From Treponema sp. (GTDB lineage Bacteria > Spirochaetota > Spirochaetia > Treponematales > Treponemataceae): DNA of 64,000 bases. Shown here in pieces: positions 1 through 7,904 of this stretch. Each line of letters begins with the position of its first letter. Position 1 is the first letter of the stretch. The position numbers were made by a program, and so were the translations under genes. Under the pieces are notes generated by a model. It had not been told where the DNA came from, did not search any database, and worked only from the letters and a program-made list of their open reading frames with translations. The stretch spans positions 36,282-100,281 of the forward strand of contig JAEEVR010000001.1 in NCBI GenBank assembly GCA_016290995.1, read 5' to 3'.

Positions 1-2
1 AT

Positions 3-236
3 CATAGTAATAAAGAAATTTTTAAGTATAAGAAAAAAAATAATCAGATAATTCAAGAACAATTATTTACTTTTGAAGATGGTAAGGAAATTATTCAATA
101 TACAAAAAAAATCTTTTACAATAAAAAAGGACAAGTTGTAAGAGAAGAAATTTATGGAACTAAGGATCCGGTGACTTTGGCGGAATTTTTTGATAATCAA
201 GATTATATAGAAATAATAATTTATGATTATTTGTAA
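3..236 (+). CDS. C-terminal part of AT-rich integron-cassette protein, unknown function
   Basis: This frame is open from the window edge to TAA at 234-236, so only the last 77 codons are present. The product is rich in Lys, Ile, Asn and Tyr and contains a short stretch (FYNKKGQVVREEIYG) that resembles YD/RHS-like or YwqK-like beta repeats; the resemblance is too short to name a family. Base composition is far more AT-rich than the resident genes after 1380. The stop lies 16 bases before an attC site, which is how an integron gene cassette is built, so this is read as a cassette ORF. The overlapping opposite-strand ORF at 63-302 is treated as a shadow because it would run through the attC. Confidence 0.6.
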   Translation, partial: HSNKEIFKYKKKNNQIIQEQLFTFEDGKEIIQYTKKIFYNKKGQVVREEIYGTKDPVTLAEFFDNQDYIEIIIYDYL

Positions 237-252
237 AAAAAATATAAAATTA

Positions 253-315
253 GCATAACAAAGGTTCGTAGCCGACAGCGGGTCAAGCCCGCTGCGGTAC
301 AACCAGTTGTTATGT
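253..315 (+). mobile_element. attC: Integron attC recombination site
   Basis: Imperfect palindrome with attC architecture. Outer arms GCATAACAA (253-261) and TTGTTATGT (307-315) hold the R boxes, with the AAC/GTT core. Unpaired spacer A262 / A305-G306 follows, then the L box GGTT/AACC. Next come GTA/TAC and CCG/CGG, and an apical 7-bp stem CAGCGGG/CCCGCTG with a 5-nt loop. C267, G271 and A275 stay unpaired on one arm only, like the extrahelical bases that set strand choice by integron integrases. A terminator would be symmetric and lack these. Orientation puts the cassette to the left; crossover would be in GTT at 309-311. Confidence 0.82.
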
Positions 316-354
316 GGACACCCGCACTGGGGCGCAAAATTCTAAAATTTTCCC

Positions 355-383
355 TTGACAATTAAACAAAACTATTGTATAGT
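355..383 (+). promoter_or_regulatory. Sigma70-type promoter for the 410-1274 gene pair
   Basis: TTGACA (355-360), 17-nt spacer, TATAGT (378-383). A Shine-Dalgarno-like TAAGGA (395-400) lies 9 nt before the ATG at 410. It sits just downstream of the attC crossover point. Confidence 0.75.
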
Positions 384-409
384 AATATTATCTGTAAGGA
401 ATTTTTGGA

Positions 410-682
410 ATGTTTTTTTTGAGCGATGAAAGTCGCAGGAGCATTCAAGATTCAACAGGGCTTTCTGTAGAGCAGATTGCCGACATGGATTTTGAAGAAA
501 TAGATACGAAAATTTCTCATAAGCTTGGACGCAAAGTTTCGGGCTATATTAAAGATGACGCTTTGTTAGGGCGTGGTCAGGTGTACCTTGCAGAAAACAG
601 GTTTATTTCCGCCGCTGAGGTGGAAAGAGGTTTGGCTACACATGACAGAAGAAAATCTGCGTTTGTTGGAAGATGTATATAA
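410..682 (+). CDS. Small soluble protein of unknown function next to integron attC
   Basis: A 90-residue protein that I cannot assign to a family. It is mostly charged and predicted soluble, with a possible helical N-terminal segment (residues 5-40) and no signal peptide or membrane segment. The start is supported by a strong promoter (355-383) and a ribosome binding site 9 nt upstream. Its 3' end overlaps the next gene by 41 nt, which suggests translational coupling and a two-component unit with the membrane-anchored partner. Such tight overlaps are common in toxin-antitoxin or signalling pairs, but nothing in the sequence shows either function. Confidence 0.55.
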   Translation: MFFLSDESRRSIQDSTGLSVEQIADMDFEEIDTKISHKLGRKVSGYIKDDALLGRGQVYLAENRFISAAEVERGLATHDRRKSAFVGRCI

Positions 683-1274
683 ACAATACATTAATCCTAT
701 AAAACCCCTTCTTGCCGAAATTGAGGCATTGTACGAAAAATTCCCCTTGCAACTCTACAATGAAATCCGAGCGTTGAATGACCATGTCGCTCGGGCGTTT
801 GTTGTGGGAAGTGAAATCAAATGCAAGGAACAAATAAGCAAAGCGGAAAGCCATGTCAACCGCATTATTTTGGACTGCTACAAATGCTTGAATTTGTATT
901 ACAAACGCGAGTCCGAAAGCTTTGACCGTTCAATCGCTTCTGTCGAACCAAGAGATGACGTGGAAATGGCCTTGCTTTTGGATTACGGAAAGTTGTCCGA
1001 TGACGCTGTAAGGCTTGTGGAATACGCAAAGATAAACGAAAAGCAAGATGACAAAGATGCCGCATACCAAAATTTTGAAAAAGCTTATCTAGCGTACAGG
1101 GCGTTGCATGGCTTTATCATAAAGAACAGGCGGCAAGTTTTTAGGCTCCATAGAAAAAGAATTTTTCGTTTTGTCCGGGCGGCGTTGTGGGCTGTTATTA
1201 CATTTGTTTTGGGCTGTGTCATTACAAATAACAATCAAGCGATTTGGAATTGGCTAAAAAGTTTATTCCGATAG
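642..1274 (+). CDS. Helical protein with C-terminal membrane anchor, unknown function
   Basis: 210 residues. The ATG at 642 is chosen because GGAAAGAGG (622-630) precedes it at a suitable distance; a longer frame from 573 lacks such a site and lies inside the upstream gene. Residues 1-165 are charged and probably alpha-helical or coiled-coil. A basic stretch (KNRRQVFRLHRKRIFR) leads into one hydrophobic segment (AALWAVITFVLGCVI, about residues 179-196) and a short tail, so the bulk should be cytoplasmic and tethered by its C terminus. It overlaps the preceding gene by 41 nt. No recognised domain. Transcription should stop at the perfect hairpin at 1276-1320. Confidence 0.6.
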   Translation: MTEENLRLLEDVYKQYINPIKPLLAEIEALYEKFPLQLYNEIRALNDHVARAFVVGSEIKCKEQISKAESHVNRIILDCYKCLNLYYKRESESFDRSIASVEPRDDVEMALLLDYGKLSDDAVRLVEYAKINEKQDDKDAAYQNFEKAYLAYRALHGFIIKNRRQVFRLHRKRIFRFVRAALWAVITFVLGCVITNNNQAIWNWLKSLFR

Positions 1275-1275
1275 C

Positions 1276-1320
1276 AACAAACAAATAAGCCGCGGTGTTG
1301 CCGCGGCTTATTTGTTTGTT
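1276..1320. terminator. Bidirectional Rho-independent terminator
   Basis: A 20-bp perfect inverted repeat (1276-1295 with 1301-1320), loop TGTTG, GC-rich core GCCGCGG, with A-rich and T-rich flanks inside the arms. It separates two convergent units (642-1274 and leuS). The perfect symmetry argues against a second attC. Confidence 0.8.
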
Positions 1321-1379
1321 ACCTTCACTAATAGTCTTGCGAGGCCTTTTTGTGGCCGCGAGAGTTTTGGTTTAACAAA

Positions 1380-3932
1380 TCATTTTACTACAATATTCAC
1401 CAGCTTGTCCGGGACGCAGACAACCTTAACTTCGGTCTTGCCTTCCAAGAACTTTTTGACGCCTTCCGTTTGGCGGGCGGCGGCAATCAAGTCGGCTTGG
1501 CTGGTGCCGGGTGCGGCGTTGAACTTGTCGCGGAGCTTTCCGTTGATCATGACGACAATCGTTTTTTGGTCGTCGGCGGAAAGGCCCGCGTCAACTGTCG
1601 GCCAAGTTTCGTAGGCGATCGTTCCCTTGTGGCCAAGGCGCTCCCACAATTCCTCTCCCAAGTGGGGGGCGTAGCAAGAAAGCATTTTTACAAAGCCTTC
1701 CCACATTGTCTTTGGAATCTCGTTCAGCTTTGAGACAGCGTTGATGAAAATCATCATCTGGCTTATCGCCGTGTTAAAGTTGAGCGTGTCGGTGTCGTTG
1801 GTGACTTTTTCTACGGTCTTTGCGTAAAGCTTTCTAAGCTCAATCAAGTTTTCGTCTTCGAGCTTTCCGAAAATGTCAAGGTCGCTGTAAGGCTTTTCGG
1901 CAACGCCCCAAACTTTTTCAAGGAAGCGGTGGATGCCGACGATTCCCTGCGTTGCCCAAGGCTTTGACATCGTGAGCGGGCCCATGAACATTTCGTACAT
2001 GCGCACGCTGTCCGCGCCGTAAAGCTTTATCTCTTCGTCGGGGTTCACGACGTTCTTGAGCGACTTTGACATCTTGGCGACAACTTGCGTAAGCTCTTGG
2101 CCGGTGGCCTTTTCAACGTAAACGTTGTTTCCCTTGTCCTCAACTTCGTCAACCGGAACAAGCGTCTTGTCCTTTCGCTGGTAGGCAAAGGACGTTATCA
2201 TTCCCTGGTTGACCAAGCGGTGGAATGGCTCCTTTGTGCTGACAACGCCGATGTCGTACAAAACCTTGTGCCAGAAGCGCGCGTAAAGAAGGTGCAATAC
2301 CGCGTGCTCGGCGCCGCCGACGTACAAGTCAACCGGCATCCAATAGTTTTCCTTTTCCTTGGCGCAGAACTCTTTGTCGTTTTTGGGGTCCAAGTAGCGA
2401 AGGTAATACCAGCAGCTTCCCGCCCATTGGGGCATTGTGTTTGTCTCGCGCTTGGCGTCGCCTCCGCACTGGGGGCACTTGCAGTTTACCCAGCTGTCGA
2501 TTCCGGCAAGCGGGCTTTCTCCGGTTCCGGTGGGCTGGTAAGTCTTTACGTTTGGAAGCTCCAAGGGAAGCTGGTCTTCGGGAACGGCGACCGTTCCGCA
2601 CTTGGGGCAGTGGACTAAAGGAATCGGCTCGCCCCAGTAGCGCTGGCGGCTGAAAATCCAGTCGCGCAGTTTGTAGTTTATCGCCTTTTTTCCGATTTTC
2701 TTTTCTTCAAGGAAGTCCAGCATTTTGTTGATCGCGTCCTGCTTGTTAAGGCCGTCAAGGAAGTCGGAGTTCACGTGGATTCCGTCTTCGGTCCAAGCCT
2801 GCTTTTGCACGTCAACTTCGCTCTTCAACACTTCGATGATCGGAAGATTGAATTTTTTGGCAAAGTCCCAGTCGCGGGTGTCGTGAGCAGGAACTGCCAT
2901 GATGGCTCCCGTTCCGTATGAAATCAAAACGTAGTCGGCCACCCAAATCGGAATTTGCTTTCCGTTGACGGGGTTGATGGCGTAGCTTCCGCTAAAGACG
3001 CCGGTCTTGTCCTTGGCCAAGTCGGTGCGCTCAAGGTCGGATTTTTTTGCCGCGTCTTCGATGTATTTTTCTACGGCAGCCTTTTGTTCCGCCGTGGTGA
3101 GTTCCGCGACAAGCGGGTGCTCGGGCGAGACGACCATGTATGTGGCGCCAAAAAGGGTGTCGCAGCGAGTCGTGTAAACGCGCAATTTTTTGTCGGTGGC
3201 CTTTCCGTCCTTGTCGGCCACGGCAAAGTCAACTTCGGCGCCGATGGACTTTCCGATCCAGTTGCGCTGCATGATTTTTACGCTCTCCGGCCAGTCAAGC
3301 TCGTCAAGGTCTTGCAAGAGGCGCTCGGCGTATTCGGTGATTTTTAAAACCCACTGGCGGATTGTCTTTCGCGTGACTTCCGAGTGGCAGCGTTCGCAGC
3401 GGCCTTCCTTGACCTCTTCGTTGGCCAAGCCGGTCTTGCACGACGGACACCAGTTGATCGGCGTGTTGCTTTCGTAGGCGAGGCCTTTTTTGTAAAGCTG
3501 AAGGAAAATCCATTGCGTCCACTTGTAGTAGTCCGCGTCGCAGGTTTGCACGCAGCGGTCCCAGTCGTAGCTAAAGCCGAGCGCCTTTATTTGTTTTGTA
3601 AAATGTTCGATGTTTGAGTTTGTCGTTTCGCGCGGGTGGGTTCCTGTTTTGATAGCATAGTTTTCCGCCGGAAGGCCAAAGGCGTCGTAGCCCATCGGGT
3701 GCAGGACGTTGAAGCCCTTCATTCTTAGATAGCGGCAGTAAATGTCGGTGGCGGTGTAGCCTTCGGGGTGGCCTACGTGCAAGCCCGCCGCGCTGGGGTA
3801 GGGGAACATGTCCAAAACGTATCGGCGCTTTTCTTTGGGATATGCCGCGTCTTCGCTGACTTTAAAAGTTTTGTTGTCTTCCCAATATTTTTGCCATTTG
3901 GGTTCAATCGATTCAAAAGGATACTTAGACAT
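1380..3932 (-). CDS. leuS: Leucyl-tRNA synthetase
   Basis: Charges tRNA-Leu with leucine in the cytoplasm. At 850 residues it has the normal bacterial length. Visible are the class I HIGH-type signature ([13 protein letters not shown], about residues 47-59), a zinc-binding-like segment with CPSC and CERCH (about 160-180), the CP1 editing domain in the middle, and the KMSKS loop ([12 protein letters not shown], near residue 620). The C-terminal tail is the tRNA-binding extension. AGAGG lies about 7 nt before the ATG. It is read divergently from the acyltransferase gene at 4036 and converges on 642-1274 through a shared terminator. Confidence 0.98.
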   Translation of the reverse strand: MSKYPFESIEPKWQKYWEDNKTFKVSEDAAYPKEKRRYVLDMFPYPSAAGLHVGHPEGYTATDIYCRYLRMKGFNVLHPMGYDAFGLPAENYAIKTGTHPRETTNSNIEHFTKQIKALGFSYDWDRCVQTCDADYYKWTQWIFLQLYKKGLAYESNTPINWCPSCKTGLANEEVKEGRCERCHSEVTRKTIRQWVLKITEYAERLLQDLDELDWPESVKIMQRNWIGKSIGAEVDFAVADKDGKATDKKLRVYTTRCDTLFGATYMVVSPEHPLVAELTTAEQKAAVEKYIEDAAKKSDLERTDLAKDKTGVFSGSYAINPVNGKQIPIWVADYVLISYGTGAIMAVPAHDTRDWDFAKKFNLPIIEVLKSEVDVQKQAWTEDGIHVNSDFLDGLNKQDAINKMLDFLEEKKIGKKAINYKLRDWIFSRQRYWGEPIPLVHCPKCGTVAVPEDQLPLELPNVKTYQPTGTGESPLAGIDSWVNCKCPQCGGDAKRETNTMPQWAGSCWYYLRYLDPKNDKEFCAKEKENYWMPVDLYVGGAEHAVLHLLYARFWHKVLYDIGVVSTKEPFHRLVNQGMITSFAYQRKDKTLVPVDEVEDKGNNVYVEKATGQELTQVVAKMSKSLKNVVNPDEEIKLYGADSVRMYEMFMGPLTMSKPWATQGIVGIHRFLEKVWGVAEKPYSDLDIFGKLEDENLIELRKLYAKTVEKVTNDTDTLNFNTAISQMMIFINAVSKLNEIPKTMWEGFVKMLSCYAPHLGEELWERLGHKGTIAYETWPTVDAGLSADDQKTIVVMINGKLRDKFNAAPGTSQADLIAAARQTEGVKKFLEGKTEVKVVCVPDKLVNIVVK

Positions 3933-3968
3933 TTTTTTGCCTCTAAAAGTGTGATAATTTGAATATCA

Positions 3969-3997
3969 ATTTTAGCGCAAAACGCGTTAAGATTCAA
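3969..3997 (-). promoter_or_regulatory. Promoter for leuS
   Basis: On the minus strand TTGAAT (3992-3997), 17-nt spacer, TAAAAT (3969-3974). This gives a leader of about 30 nt with AGAGG before the leuS ATG. Confidence 0.65.
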
Positions 3998-4000
3998 CAC

Positions 4001-4029
4001 TTGAAACGGCTGGAGATTTGCTTTAATAT
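4001..4029 (+). promoter_or_regulatory. Promoter giving a leaderless acyltransferase mRNA
   Basis: TTGAAA (4001-4006), 17-nt spacer, TAATAT (4024-4029), then 6 nt to the ATG at 4036. There is no ribosome binding site. Its -35 box lies 3 bp from the leuS -35 box, back to back. Confidence 0.7.
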
Positions 4030-4035
4030 AGAAGA

Positions 4036-5310
4036 ATGACATTTCCAATCATTTCAATAATCGTTTACGGCGCGTGGATCGCGCTTTTGATCGTGGGAAG
4101 CCGCCGCGCAAAAATGGGCGCCTTTAACCAGGACTCGATGTCGCTTGAGGCGACCAAGAATTTGCAGGGCCTTGCGGCTATCGGCGTAATTTGCCACCAT
4201 CTTTCGCAGCCCGCGGCCAATTCCGCTCCGATGGCGGCCTTGGGACAGATGCAGATTTTCCGCGAAATCGGCTTTTTGTTTGTGGCGCTTTTCTTTTTTG
4301 TTTCCGGCTACGGACTTTTAAAAAGCTTGGACTCAAAGCCCGGTTATTTGAACGGCTTTTTGCGCCGCCGCTGTCTTCCGATTGTCGTCTGCTTTTACGT
4401 GATGAACGTTTTTTACATCGTTTGGCACTTGCTTTTGGGAACGAAAATGCCGGCCTCGGAATGGATTTGCAAAATAACGGGCGTCGCGCTCTTAAACGAC
4501 AACGCTTGGTTTGTTCCGGTAATCTTGGTTCAATATCTTGCCTTTTATGTAATTTTTAAGAACGTAAAGAGCCGCCCGCTGGCGCTTTCGCTTTCGTTTT
4601 TGGTCGTCGCCGCGCAGGCCGGCTGGTTCTTGTTCAACAAGCACTTTACTTGGTGGTGGGGCCCAACCGATTGGTGGAAAAAGCCCGGCGCCTTGTGGCT
4701 TTGCCCTTGGTACAAGAGCGTGGTCGCCCTTTGGTATGAGGGCGAATGGTGGGTCAACTCCACGATCGGCTTTTTTGCCGGCTTGATGTTGGCCCAGTAT
4801 GAAAAAAAGGTTTTGCCTTCTTTGCAAAAATTTTATTGGCCAAAGCTTTTTGGAGCCTTCTTGCTTTTTGCCGCGTCGTTTGCCTTGCGCTTCTTTTTGT
4901 ACTCCAAGAACATCCATTATTGGCTGGAATTTTCCGGCAACAACTCAACGCTTCCGCGCGCTCTTATGTTCGGCGTGGAAACGCTTCAAGTCCTTTCTGG
5001 CCTTTTGCTTGTCGTTCTTATCCGCCTTAAGCTTTGGAGCAAAAACGCCGTCTTGGGATTTTTTGGAAACATCACGCTTGAGTTCTATCTTATGCAGGCG
5101 CTTTTCTTGCGCCAGTTTGCGATAATGTTCGGCTGGATGGACAAGGGCTTTAGGTCGCCGGAAGGCTTCCGCCTTGAAGGCTGGGCGGACCAGTTAAAGG
5201 CGCTTGCTTACCTTGTCTTGGTTTTTGCCGCCACAATCGCCGCGTCCTTTGCCGTAAAGTTTTTGACAAAGAAAATCGTCGGCCTCTTTGCCGCTAAGGA
5301 AAGCCGATGA
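4036..5310 (+). CDS. Acyltransferase family 3 membrane protein
   Basis: 424-residue polytopic membrane protein of the acyltransferase-3 (OafA/WecH-like) type, which moves acyl groups from a carrier onto carbohydrate or other extracytoplasmic acceptors. About ten hydrophobic segments are visible from residue 3 to 415. The family's early His motif appears as ICHHLSQPAA near residue 54, followed by a conserved-looking FVALFFFVSGYGLLKS. The substrate cannot be read from the sequence; a glycan or lipid modification in the envelope is the default inference. Its last codon overlaps the next gene (ATGA), so the M28 peptidase gene is co-transcribed. The start is set by the -10 box 6 nt upstream. Confidence 0.82.
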   Translation: MTFPIISIIVYGAWIALLIVGSRRAKMGAFNQDSMSLEATKNLQGLAAIGVICHHLSQPAANSAPMAALGQMQIFREIGFLFVALFFFVSGYGLLKSLDSKPGYLNGFLRRRCLPIVVCFYVMNVFYIVWHLLLGTKMPASEWICKITGVALLNDNAWFVPVILVQYLAFYVIFKNVKSRPLALSLSFLVVAAQAGWFLFNKHFTWWWGPTDWWKKPGALWLCPWYKSVVALWYEGEWWVNSTIGFFAGLMLAQYEKKVLPSLQKFYWPKLFGAFLLFAASFALRFFLYSKNIHYWLEFSGNNSTLPRALMFGVETLQVLSGLLLVVLIRLKLWSKNAVLGFFGNITLEFYLMQALFLRQFAIMFGWMDKGFRSPEGFRLEGWADQLKALAYLVLVFAATIAASFAVKFLTKKIVGLFAAKESR

Positions 5311-6188
5311 TTGTTCCCGCCGGCCTCGCGCCCGAATACGAAATGTTCTTGCGGCCCAACACCGACCGCGCCGCTTTTATCCAAACCTATCTTGGCGCGC
5401 GGGGCGTTGAGACGGCCGTAATCGGCGTTGACGGAAAGCGGCACATTTACGTAAAACTTCCGCGGCAAGGCTACGACGCGACCTTTCGCGTAAAGACAAT
5501 CATCGCGCACTACGACATCGCGCCCGACAGTCCCGGCGCCAACGACAACTCCTCGTCGGTTTTTTGCTTGATGGATTTTGCCGCGCGCCTGGCAAAGTTT
5601 AACGGCGTCCACAATTGCAGGATTTTCTTTACCGACGGCGAGGAGCTTGGCTCGGAAGGGGTAAAGGAGCAGGGCGCTTTTTCGCTCGCTTCGACAATGC
5701 AAAAGTGCGGAATCCGCGACGAAGACATTTACGTTTTTGACTGCGTGGGCCGCGGAACCGTTCCCTTGCTGGGACTTAACGTTCCGCCCGCAAAGGCTCC
5801 GGCCTCTTTTGTAAAAAAGTACAACGCGCTTGACCAAAGCGCCAAGGCGATTTTTTCTTCGCTGGGCCTCAATTGGGTCAACCTTCCGATGCCCTACAGC
5901 GACAATGCGGGCTTTTTGGCCAACGGATTTCCAGCCGTGGCGATAACGATGCTTCCGCAAAACGAGGCCTCCGCCTACATGATGGCGCTAAACTCCGACG
6001 CGGACCTTATGCGCTACGTTAAAAATCAAGACGTTCCCGAAAAAAAGATTGACGCGCTCCACCAGCAGCTTCCCTTGACTTGGCGCCTGATGCACACAGA
6101 CGGCGACAACCTTGCCTCGCTGACCCCTCAAAGCTTTCCGATAATCGCCCGCATCCTTGACTCAATCGCGCTTAGGAAGACGGTTTAG
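5307..6188 (+). CDS. M28-family metallopeptidase
   Basis: 293 residues, with the two-zinc M28 aminopeptidase pattern in order: HYD (residue 71 region), GANDN with the bridging Asp (about 82), DGEELGSEG with the catalytic Glu pair (about 113), an Asp in VFDCVG (about 147), and the last His ligand in MHTDGDN (about 272). Expected to remove N-terminal residues from peptides. There is no signal peptide, so the protein is predicted cytoplasmic. It starts in the stop codon of the acyltransferase gene. All metal ligands appear present, so it should be active. Confidence 0.85.
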   Translation: MIVPAGLAPEYEMFLRPNTDRAAFIQTYLGARGVETAVIGVDGKRHIYVKLPRQGYDATFRVKTIIAHYDIAPDSPGANDNSSSVFCLMDFAARLAKFNGVHNCRIFFTDGEELGSEGVKEQGAFSLASTMQKCGIRDEDIYVFDCVGRGTVPLLGLNVPPAKAPASFVKKYNALDQSAKAIFSSLGLNWVNLPMPYSDNAGFLANGFPAVAITMLPQNEASAYMMALNSDADLMRYVKNQDVPEKKIDALHQQLPLTWRLMHTDGDNLASLTPQSFPIIARILDSIALRKTV

Positions 6189-6290
6189 CCGCTGCCCTCC
6201 ATTCCAGAATAACGAAAATTTATCTAAAGTTTTGTAGCCTTTTTGCCGATAATATGAAAGGAGGCGGACTGTCCGCTTGTCCGGAGTTTC

Positions 6291-7892
6291 ATGGTAAAAA
6301 GAAAGGTTAAAAAAGTTTCAAAAACCGCAAAACGAGTCGTTTGGAAGGACGTGAGCAACTTTGCGTCCGTGAACGACGAATTTGCCATGGACTCTTTGAA
6401 CAATTGGACGACGACAATCGGCCTTGTAAAGTCTGTCATCGCTTTGGTGGAGCGGCGGATTGAGGGTTGCGAAACCCGCGTTTTCATTCACGCGCCGGAA
6501 TTCCATGAGTACCGCGAAATGGACAAGGAAGGAATCATCACGGTTTCTGACGACTCGCTTTTCGCGGGCTTTTTGGCCATGGAAAGCGGCGTCATTCCTT
6601 TGGAAAGAATGTTCGCTGAGAAGAACGTGGCCGACCCGATGCTGGGCGACATGTTGAGGGAATTGTACGGCTGCCGCTACATTATGCCTGTCGTTCACGG
6701 CTTTGAGATGGTCGCTTTCTTAATCTTGTGCTCAAAAGGAACTTATAAAAAATTCATTTTGAAGCGCGACGAGATCCAGTTCCTGCAAAAGCTTAACAGC
6801 CGCCTTCAAATAAATTTGTACGCCGCCTCAATAGCAATGCGAGGCCAAAGAAATCTTTTGAACTTAAAGAACTATCCCTTTGCCTTGCAAAAGCACAAGA
6901 TGGTCGCCGACATGAACAATTCGCTCTTTGACGACTTAAAGGAAGAGATAACTTTTACGCGCGGCGTGGCTTACCGCTACGACGAGGACTTGCAAATCCT
7001 TTATCCCTTTGCCTTTAGCAATGTTGACCGCGACAAGGTTCCGACACTAAAAGTCGGCGAAGGAATTTCCGGCCAAGTCTTTAAAAATTGGATTTCTGTT
7101 TTTGTTCCAGACCGCTCAAGCCATCCGGCCTATTCGCTGATGAAAGAGGAGCCGTTCATCCAAGGCTCGTTTATAAGTGTTCCTGTGGGAACGGAACAAA
7201 AGCGCATCGGAGTTGTGACAATCTCGCGCTCAAAGCAAAGCAAGGAGCCGTTCAGCCTTGAGCACCAATACATGATGGAAATCGCTTCGGCTTTCTTCGC
7301 TTCCGAAGTGATCAACAGAAACCTTCGCGACAAAATCGAAGAAAGCAATTTTAGCGTCGTCAAGTCCCTTTCAAACGCGCTCGAAGCCAAAGACCTTTAT
7401 ACGGAAGGACACTCAGACCGCGTGGCCAACTACTGCGTCGGAATGGCCAAGCGCCTCGGCTACAGCAAGGAACGGATTCATATGCTGCGATACGGCGCTC
7501 TGCTTCACGACATCGGAAAAATCGGAATCACCGACGCCATCATAAACAAGCCCGCCAAGCTTAACGACGAAGAGCGCCTTATCATAAAGAAGCACGCTGA
7601 AATCGGCTACAAAATTCTTTCGGCCAATCCTTACTTTATCGAGATAAGAAACTTTGTTCGCTACCACCACGAGCACTTGGACGGAAGCGGCTACTACGGA
7701 AAAAAAGAAGGCGAGTACCCCGAAGAGTCGCAAATCATAAGCTGCGCCGACGTCTTTGACGCGCTTACAAGCGACCGTCCATACCGCAAGGCTTTGTCGC
7801 AGGAAGAATCCCTGAAAATTTTGGCGCAAGACATCGGCCGCAAATTCAACAAGAGAATTTACGAGGCGATGGTCGCTTTCATCAAGGGCTAG
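6291..7892 (+). CDS. HD-GYP-type phosphodiesterase with N-terminal sensory (GAF-like) region
   Basis: 533 residues. The N-terminal part (to about 190) is unassigned. Residues 200-345 resemble a GAF domain (motifs GEGISGQVF and FISVPVG). The C-terminal 175 residues carry an HD-GYP domain that would hydrolyse cyclic di-GMP: GHSDRVANYC, LLHDIGKIGI, KKHAEIGYKIL, HHEHLDGSGYYG and CADVFDALTSDRPYR. HD metal ligands are complete, but the name-giving GYP is GYY, a change seen in some active and some inactive members. A GGAG lies shortly before the ATG. It converges on the gene at 7905 with only 12 nt between the stops. Confidence 0.88.
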   Translation: MVKRKVKKVSKTAKRVVWKDVSNFASVNDEFAMDSLNNWTTTIGLVKSVIALVERRIEGCETRVFIHAPEFHEYREMDKEGIITVSDDSLFAGFLAMESGVIPLERMFAEKNVADPMLGDMLRELYGCRYIMPVVHGFEMVAFLILCSKGTYKKFILKRDEIQFLQKLNSRLQINLYAASIAMRGQRNLLNLKNYPFALQKHKMVADMNNSLFDDLKEEITFTRGVAYRYDEDLQILYPFAFSNVDRDKVPTLKVGEGISGQVFKNWISVFVPDRSSHPAYSLMKEEPFIQGSFISVPVGTEQKRIGVVTISRSKQSKEPFSLEHQYMMEIASAFFASEVINRNLRDKIEESNFSVVKSLSNALEAKDLYTEGHSDRVANYCVGMAKRLGYSKERIHMLRYGALLHDIGKIGITDAIINKPAKLNDEERLIIKKHAEIGYKILSANPYFIEIRNFVRYHHEHLDGSGYYGKKEGEYPEESQIISCADVFDALTSDRPYRKALSQEESLKILAQDIGRKFNKRIYEAMVAFIKG

Positions 7893-7904
7893 GCGCTCCG
7901 CTTT

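Noticed and set aside
63..302. Minus-strand ORF of 79 codons at the left edge
   Set aside because: It runs through the attC hairpin and opposes the AT-rich cassette frame; its Phe/Ile/Tyr-rich product is what antisense of an AT-rich gene gives.
573..641. N-terminal extension of the 642-1274 protein
   Set aside because: It would start inside the upstream gene without a ribosome binding site; the ATG at 642 has one.
1276..1320. Second attC site
   Set aside because: The palindrome is perfect, has no unpaired spacer or extrahelical bases, and lies between convergent stops, so it is a terminator.
2085..2618. 177-codon plus-strand ORF inside leuS
   Set aside because: Antisense shadow of a strongly conserved synthetase; no promoter or ribosome binding site. 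The same holds for long shadows at 4492-4917, 5208-5960, 20087-20683, 28412-29065, 31869-32708, 35441-36313 and 62300-62995.
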